Below are positions 7,094-10,155 of a stretch of DNA of 10,155 nt, in pieces; position 1 is the first letter of the stretch, and the number at the start of each line of letters is the position of its first letter. The stretch is from an uncultured Clostridia bacterium (GTDB taxonomy: Bacteria; Bacillota; Clostridia; Oscillospirales; CAG-272). Location: the NCBI GenBank assembly GCA_904501715.1, contig CAJGCD010000053.1:1-10155 (forward strand), written 5' to 3'. The position numbers and the translations under genes were made by a program. The notes under the pieces are model-generated. The model worked only from the letters and a program-made list of their open reading frames with translations. It made no database searches and was not told the origin of the DNA.

Positions 7094-7122
7094 CATTTTA
7101 AACAAAGATTAGCATTTTAAAC
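7094..7122 (-). repeat. 10-bp direct repeat upstream of the surface-gene promoter
   Basis: GTTTAAAATG occurs at 7122-7113 and again at 7103-7094 on the minus strand, offset by 19 bp, beginning 22 bp upstream of the -35 box. The spacing of about two helical turns would place both copies on the same DNA face, so an operator is possible. The tract is AT-rich, so chance or an UP-element-like role is also plausible. Confidence 0.4.
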
Positions 7123-7175
7123 GAATTACTTTTTCATATTTTGGGCATTTTGACATTATGATTCTGCTCTTGATA

Positions 7176-7202
7176 TAAAAAACGCCTGCTTTGAGCAGGC
7201 GT
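7176..7202 (-). terminator. Intrinsic terminator of the MFS gene
   Basis: 9-bp stem ACGCCTGCT/AGCAGGCGT (7202-7182; closed loop of 3 nt, or 5 nt if the last pair opens) followed by a T run on the minus strand (7182-7177). It lies 87 nt after the permease stop codon and ends that transcript before the surface-gene promoter. Confidence 0.88.
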
Positions 7203-7289
7203 GAATGTTCCCATCGCGGTTCGGTGGCTTTTGGGGCGTCGAGGATGTCGGTCCCTATGGTAGATGATATATTCTTCATATTTTCGAAA
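7203..7289. other. GC-rich block in the 3' UTR of the MFS gene, function unknown
   Basis: Between the permease stop and its terminator lie 87 nt. The half next to the terminator (about 7203-7262) is clearly more GC-rich than its AT-rich flanks and codes for nothing convincing. It may be a fragment of a short interspersed repeat, but only one copy is in view. The remaining gene-free sequence between 7123 and 7175 is AT-rich, and I see only a possible plus-strand promoter there. Confidence 0.45.
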
Positions 7290-8579
7290 TTACTGCAGCA
7301 TTACCTTTTGCTTTTCTATAACGAAGTGCGTAAACAAAACCGCAAATATTATGAGAACAAAGGATATGAGCGACAGAAGCTGTTGTCCGTATATATGTAT
7401 TCCAAAAATCATATTGCCGTTACTCTGCACGTATTCGAGCAATCTGCCTGCAAGAAGCGATGCGCCAAAGCCGCAAAGACCGCCTATGCTATTCTTTATG
7501 GCGGACGCCTGAACGAAATATTCGCTGTCAACGTAGCTATACGTAACGTTGAAAAGATTTTGATTTATTCCCGCCATACTTACGTTGTAAAGGAGAGTAT
7601 ATCCAATTATCAGGAATCTGGTTTCTGGGGCGGTAAATATATTTATTGCAAAGCCCGCCGCCGCCACTGTAAGTCCTAATTCTATTCCCTTGGCATAGGT
7701 ATGCTTGTCTGAGTAAGCTCCAAAGGGCTTTGAGAGCGCAAAGCGCCCCATGCTTCCGACTATATTTATGAGCTGTACAGCTCCCACCGTATACATAAGC
7801 TCTTTTATTCTGTACGTACCGAGAAATCCTATGGTAGTATATCTTGCCACATCCCAAAGCACTGTAAGAATTATTACACTGACAAAATTTCTGTTTCCAA
7901 GAGTGTTTCTGAGCACCTCTTTCATAGGAACTATTTTTCTCTGCTCTTTGGGTTTCATATCATTCTTTACGAGAAGCATGCATATAAAATCGCAGGCGGC
8001 GAATATAAATATGGATATAGCGGCAAAGACAAATCCGCCATCCATATTATCCATAGCCTCAAAATAGTCCATTACGTAGCCAACTACAAGTGTGACCACC
8101 ATTCCCGACACGAGAGATATCATCTCCTTGCCTGCCGAGTAGGAGGCTCTCTTGTGTGGGTCTACAAAGGAGTTTCCCCACTTATAGAGCATTGAAGTAA
8201 CGAAATAGTTACCGAAATATGCTACAAGAATACATATTATCACAGCCACCTGCTTGAATTCCTTGGCAAAGGGCAAAAACGGAACTATGTAAAGCGACAT
8301 GAAGAAAAATCTGCCAAGCATATGGAACACCATAATAAACCGCTTGGTATTTCTTACACGCTGTATAACAAATATGGAGAGCAGTTGAAACAAAAACGCC
8401 AATGACACGAACGAGGATATTATTCCCGTTACGGAATCGCTGACCCCTATGGAGGACAAAAGCTTTGCCAAAAAGGCATCTGTGACCAAAAGAACTACAA
8501 AATATTCAAAAGCGCATTCAATGCAATATGCTTTTCGCGAGCGCTTATATTCGGGGCTTTGATATATATCTGTCGACAT
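7290..8579 (-). CDS. Major facilitator superfamily permease, substrate unknown
   Basis: 429-residue polytopic membrane protein with about 12 predicted helices. A short charged N-terminus (MSTDIYQSPEYKRSRK) is followed by two six-helix halves joined by a basic cytoplasmic loop near 205-225 (KNDMKPKEQRKIVPMKEVLRN). KPFGAYSDKHTYAKGIELG at 284-302 matches the MFS motif A region of the second half (G...D...(K/R)). PHKRASYSAGKEMISLVSG (141-159) is a conserved-looking loop and helix of the first half. Length and architecture are normal for a secondary transporter driven by an ion gradient. The ATG at 8579 follows AGGAG (8590-8586) with 6-nt spacing. It is transcribed alone, divergently from the VTT gene, and no enzyme neighbour hints at a substrate. 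Confidence 0.88.
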   Translation of the reverse strand: MSTDIYQSPEYKRSRKAYCIECAFEYFVVLLVTDAFLAKLLSSIGVSDSVTGIISSFVSLAFLFQLLSIFVIQRVRNTKRFIMVFHMLGRFFFMSLYIVPFLPFAKEFKQVAVIICILVAYFGNYFVTSMLYKWGNSFVDPHKRASYSAGKEMISLVSGMVVTLVVGYVMDYFEAMDNMDGGFVFAAISIFIFAACDFICMLLVKNDMKPKEQRKIVPMKEVLRNTLGNRNFVSVIILTVLWDVARYTTIGFLGTYRIKELMYTVGAVQLINIVGSMGRFALSKPFGAYSDKHTYAKGIELGLTVAAAGFAINIFTAPETRFLIIGYTLLYNVSMAGINQNLFNVTYSYVDSEYFVQASAIKNSIGGLCGFGASLLAGRLLEYVQSNGNMIFGIHIYGQQLLSLISFVLIIFAVLFTHFVIEKQKVMLQ

Positions 8580-8608
8580 AATATTCTCCTTCGGCTTTAT
8601 TCGCTACA

Positions 8609-8637
8609 ATTATACTCAACATTCATCCAATTGTCAA
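8609..8637 (-). promoter_or_regulatory. Promoter of the MFS gene
   Basis: TTGACA (8637-8632), 17-nt spacer, TATAAT (8614-8609): full consensus on the minus strand. The predicted start near 8602 gives a 5' UTR of about 23 nt. It is back-to-back with the VTT gene promoter, with 45 bp between the two -35 boxes. Confidence 0.92.
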
Positions 8638-8682
8638 CATAATTGCATTTAATTTATTTCTTCTTTATTTTCATTAAAGCTA

Positions 8683-8711
8683 TTGCAAATTTTTTTGTTT
8701 TATATTATAAT
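8683..8711 (+). promoter_or_regulatory. Promoter of the VTT-domain gene
   Basis: TTGCAA (8683-8688), 17-nt spacer, TATAAT (8706-8711). Transcription should start near 8718. This rules out the ATG at 8643 and supports the TTG start at 8748. Confidence 0.8.
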
Positions 8712-8747
8712 ACTTTTATTCGGATTTTACTTTCAGAGGTGAATGTT

Positions 8748-9488
8748 TTGAAGGATTTTTTCGTAAGAAACAAAAAGACGATTTTCAGAACAGTGTTGCT
8801 TTTACTTACGCTTTTTGTAGTGTCGCTGGCATCTATGCTGGTGCTTTGGGCATTTAACATCATCTACATAGAGGACGGCATAAAGCTTAACGTGGAGCTG
8901 TTTAATGCTTTTAAAAATTCTTGGTATGGGTGGGTTGCGATCATTCTCATTCAGGTTGTGTTTACTACTCTTCTCTGCTTTGTACCCGCATTCTCTATGG
9001 CTTTTATCCTGCTTATACAGGCTCTGTTTGACAATATGTGGCAGGCATTTATAATTTCCTTTATAGGAGTTATGCTTACCAGTCTGTTTATGTATCTTAC
9101 GGGTAGATTTGGCGGCTACAAGCTTTGCCAAAGGGTGCTTGGCGAGAAGGACTGCCAAAAGGCATCTGAGCTGCTCAACAACAAGGGAGCCGTATTCTTT
9201 CCCCTTATGATGCTTTTCCCTATGTTTCCCGACGATGCTCTTGTTATGATAGCGGGAACCCTTAAAATGTCCTTGGCGTGGTTTATTCCATCCATTGTAG
9301 TAGGCAGGGGCATAGGTATAGCAACCATAGTTTTTGGACTTGGTACTATTCCCTACGATAAATTTACCACTCCTTGGCATTGGATAGGCTTTATCGCCCT
9401 CTGCGCGGTGTTTATATGCGCTGTATTTTTTGCGGCGTTCAAATTAAACGCATATCTTGAAAAAAGAAGAAACAGCAAGGAAGATTAA
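8748..9488 (+). CDS. TVP38/TMEM64-family (VTT/DedA-like) membrane protein
   Basis: 246-residue integral membrane protein of the VTT (SNARE-associated/DedA) superfamily, whose members are linked to lipid transport and membrane homeostasis. It has a basic N-terminus (MKDFFVRNKK), a first helix near 12-36, then the VTT core. The core includes YLTGRFGGYKLCQRVLG (116-132), LMMLFPMFPDD (153-163) and the re-entrant/helix region AGTLKMSLAWFIPSIVVGRGIGI (169-191). A final helix (about 211-231) and a basic tail follow. The F-P-x-FPDD and GR motifs fit the TVP38/TMEM64 branch better than classical DedA. The TTG at 8748 is preferred because AGAGGTGA (8735-8742) precedes it at good spacing and the promoter lies between 8643 and it. 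The upstream in-frame ATG would be untranscribed. Exact substrate unknown. Confidence 0.88.
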   Translation: MKDFFVRNKKTIFRTVLLLLTLFVVSLASMLVLWAFNIIYIEDGIKLNVELFNAFKNSWYGWVAIILIQVVFTTLLCFVPAFSMAFILLIQALFDNMWQAFIISFIGVMLTSLFMYLTGRFGGYKLCQRVLGEKDCQKASELLNNKGAVFFPLMMLFPMFPDDALVMIAGTLKMSLAWFIPSIVVGRGIGIATIVFGLGTIPYDKFTTPWHWIGFIALCAVFICAVFFAAFKLNAYLEKRRNSKED

Positions 9489-9518
9489 AAAAACGAATGG
9501 CAGAGCCATTCGTTTTTT
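9487..9518. terminator. Two-way intrinsic terminator between convergent genes
   Basis: 11-bp inverted repeat AAACGAATGGC/GCCATTCGTTT (9491-9515, 3-nt loop) with T runs on both strands: 9513-9518 on plus, and the A run 9487-9493 read as T on minus. It begins right after the VTT stop and lies just past the stop of the leftward gene at 9522. Confidence 0.93.
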
Positions 9519-9521
9519 GTT

Positions 9522-10148
9522 TTATCCGGGAATGAGCAAATCGCCGCTCACGAGCTTTCCCTCGTCCATATCATAGGCACTTGTGATAACGCCGCCTTCC
9601 TCTATGGTTCCGTCATATTTTACCGCAACGATATCACCAACGCCTATCTTCTCAAATTCGATACAGCGTTTTATCCTTATATCCTCGGTCATTATTTTAT
9701 ACGTTTTTCCGTCCTTGGGGTCGTTGCAAAGCTCTGTGTCGTCAAGGATAAAATACCCATCCTCTACGCTGCTTATTCTGCCAATCACGGTATATTCATA
9801 CGGCTCAGCCTCGGTGGGCTTGGAATTTGCCCTTGAGTAGCTTATTATTTCCTCAGCCGCGTTCTCGCCTATATTGAAAACGTACCCGTAATCAAAGGCG
9901 TTGGTCCACAGATATCCGTCCTCGGTTATATACATAACGGTTTTATACGTGCCGAGAGCCTCAGAGGTTACCGTAAAGCTTATATGCGCTCTCTTGGACA
10001 AATTCCATTCTTCCGTGACTGCCGCTGCCTCACGACAGTTGCCAAGCACTGTCCATACTCCACCGTCGTCATTGAGAAGATAATAGTTTTCCTCCTCGGA
10101 AAATTGCTTTAATTCCAAGTTGTTCGGCAATCCGTAGGCATTCATCAT
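9522..10148 (-). CDS. Hypothetical protein with C-terminal OB-fold-like domain (5' end uncertain)
   Basis: A 208-residue frame that stays open to the window edge, so it may be the end of a longer protein. The N-terminal part (about 20-100) is rich in aromatic/glycine strands (NYYLLNDDGGVWTVL, VMYITEDGYLWTNAFDYGYVF), suggesting beta sheet. It is joined by a T/E/P linker (107-117) to a compact domain at 118-193: YTVIGRISSVEDGYFILDD, then IGVGDIVAVKYDG and an end like EEGGVITSAY. This layout resembles the small OB-fold domains of the DUF3221 type found in Firmicute lipoproteins, by pattern only. No signal peptide or lipobox is visible. ATG at 10148 or 10145 is possible with a weak GGTGAT just ahead; an upstream start is equally likely. 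Function unknown. Confidence 0.65.
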   Translation of the reverse strand: MMNAYGLPNNLELKQFSEEENYYLLNDDGGVWTVLGNCREAAAVTEEWNLSKRAHISFTVTSEALGTYKTVMYITEDGYLWTNAFDYGYVFNIGENAAEEIISYSRANSKPTEAEPYEYTVIGRISSVEDGYFILDDTELCNDPKDGKTYKIMTEDIRIKRCIEFEKIGVGDIVAVKYDGTIEEGGVITSAYDMDEGKLVSGDLLIPG

Positions 10149-10155
10149 ATCACCG

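Noticed and set aside
7109..7279. A 56-codon minus-strand frame (MKNISSTIGTDILDAPK...)
   Set aside because: It has no Shine-Dalgarno sequence and reads straight through the MFS terminator hairpin and T run, so it is very unlikely to be a gene.
8643..8747. ATG start at 8643 for the VTT protein
   Set aside because: It lies upstream of the gene's own -35 and -10 boxes and has no ribosome binding site. The extra 35 residues are AT-rich noise. TTG at 8748 has a good site.

Overview
The window looks like chromosomal DNA from an uncultivated anaerobic Firmicute of the class Clostridia. The evidence is strong GGAGG-type ribosome binding sites, near-perfect TTGACA/TATAAT promoters with 16-17 nt spacers, a T-box leader in front of valS, one TTG start, and a large secreted repeat protein with FIVAR domains and a C-terminal 'GCGS - hydrophobic - KKKED' tail of a kind common in gut and rumen Clostridia. 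No phage, transposase, CRISPR or plasmid genes were seen. Genus cannot be told from the sequence.

Layout, left to right. 1-823 (-): the first 274 codons of valS, cut by the window edge. 852-1092 (-): its T-box leader with its own promoter (1099-1127). 1138-1869 (-): ammonia-dependent NAD+ synthetase nadE, also with its own promoter. 1994-6916 (-): a single long reading frame of 1,640 codons plus terminal stop, interrupted by one in-frame TGA at 3896-3898. The upstream part (1006 aa) has the signal peptide and about 21 GLUG-like beta-solenoid repeats. The downstream part (626 aa from its first ATG) has FIVAR helical bundles, a second beta-helix-like segment and the C-terminal membrane/cell-wall anchor. 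6917-7289: gene-free stretch with the surface gene's promoter, two 5'-UTR hairpins, a small direct repeat, the terminator of the next gene and an unexplained GC-rich block. 7290-8579 (-): an MFS permease. 8748-9488 (+): a TVP38/TMEM64-type VTT-domain membrane protein, divergent from the permease. 9491-9515: a two-way terminator. 9522-10148 (-): a 208-codon frame of unknown function with an OB-fold-like C-terminal domain, possibly running past the window edge.

The genes form mostly single-gene units, each with its own promoter, so no pathway links the whole window. The clearest functional links are: T-box control of valS by uncharged tRNA-Val; the lack of a separate terminator between nadE and that T-box; and the split surface protein, whose two parts carry complementary halves of one export-and-anchoring scheme. 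The split is the most interesting feature. It could be a nonsense mutation, a sequencing or assembly error, or real stop-codon readthrough giving released and anchored forms; sequence alone cannot decide.
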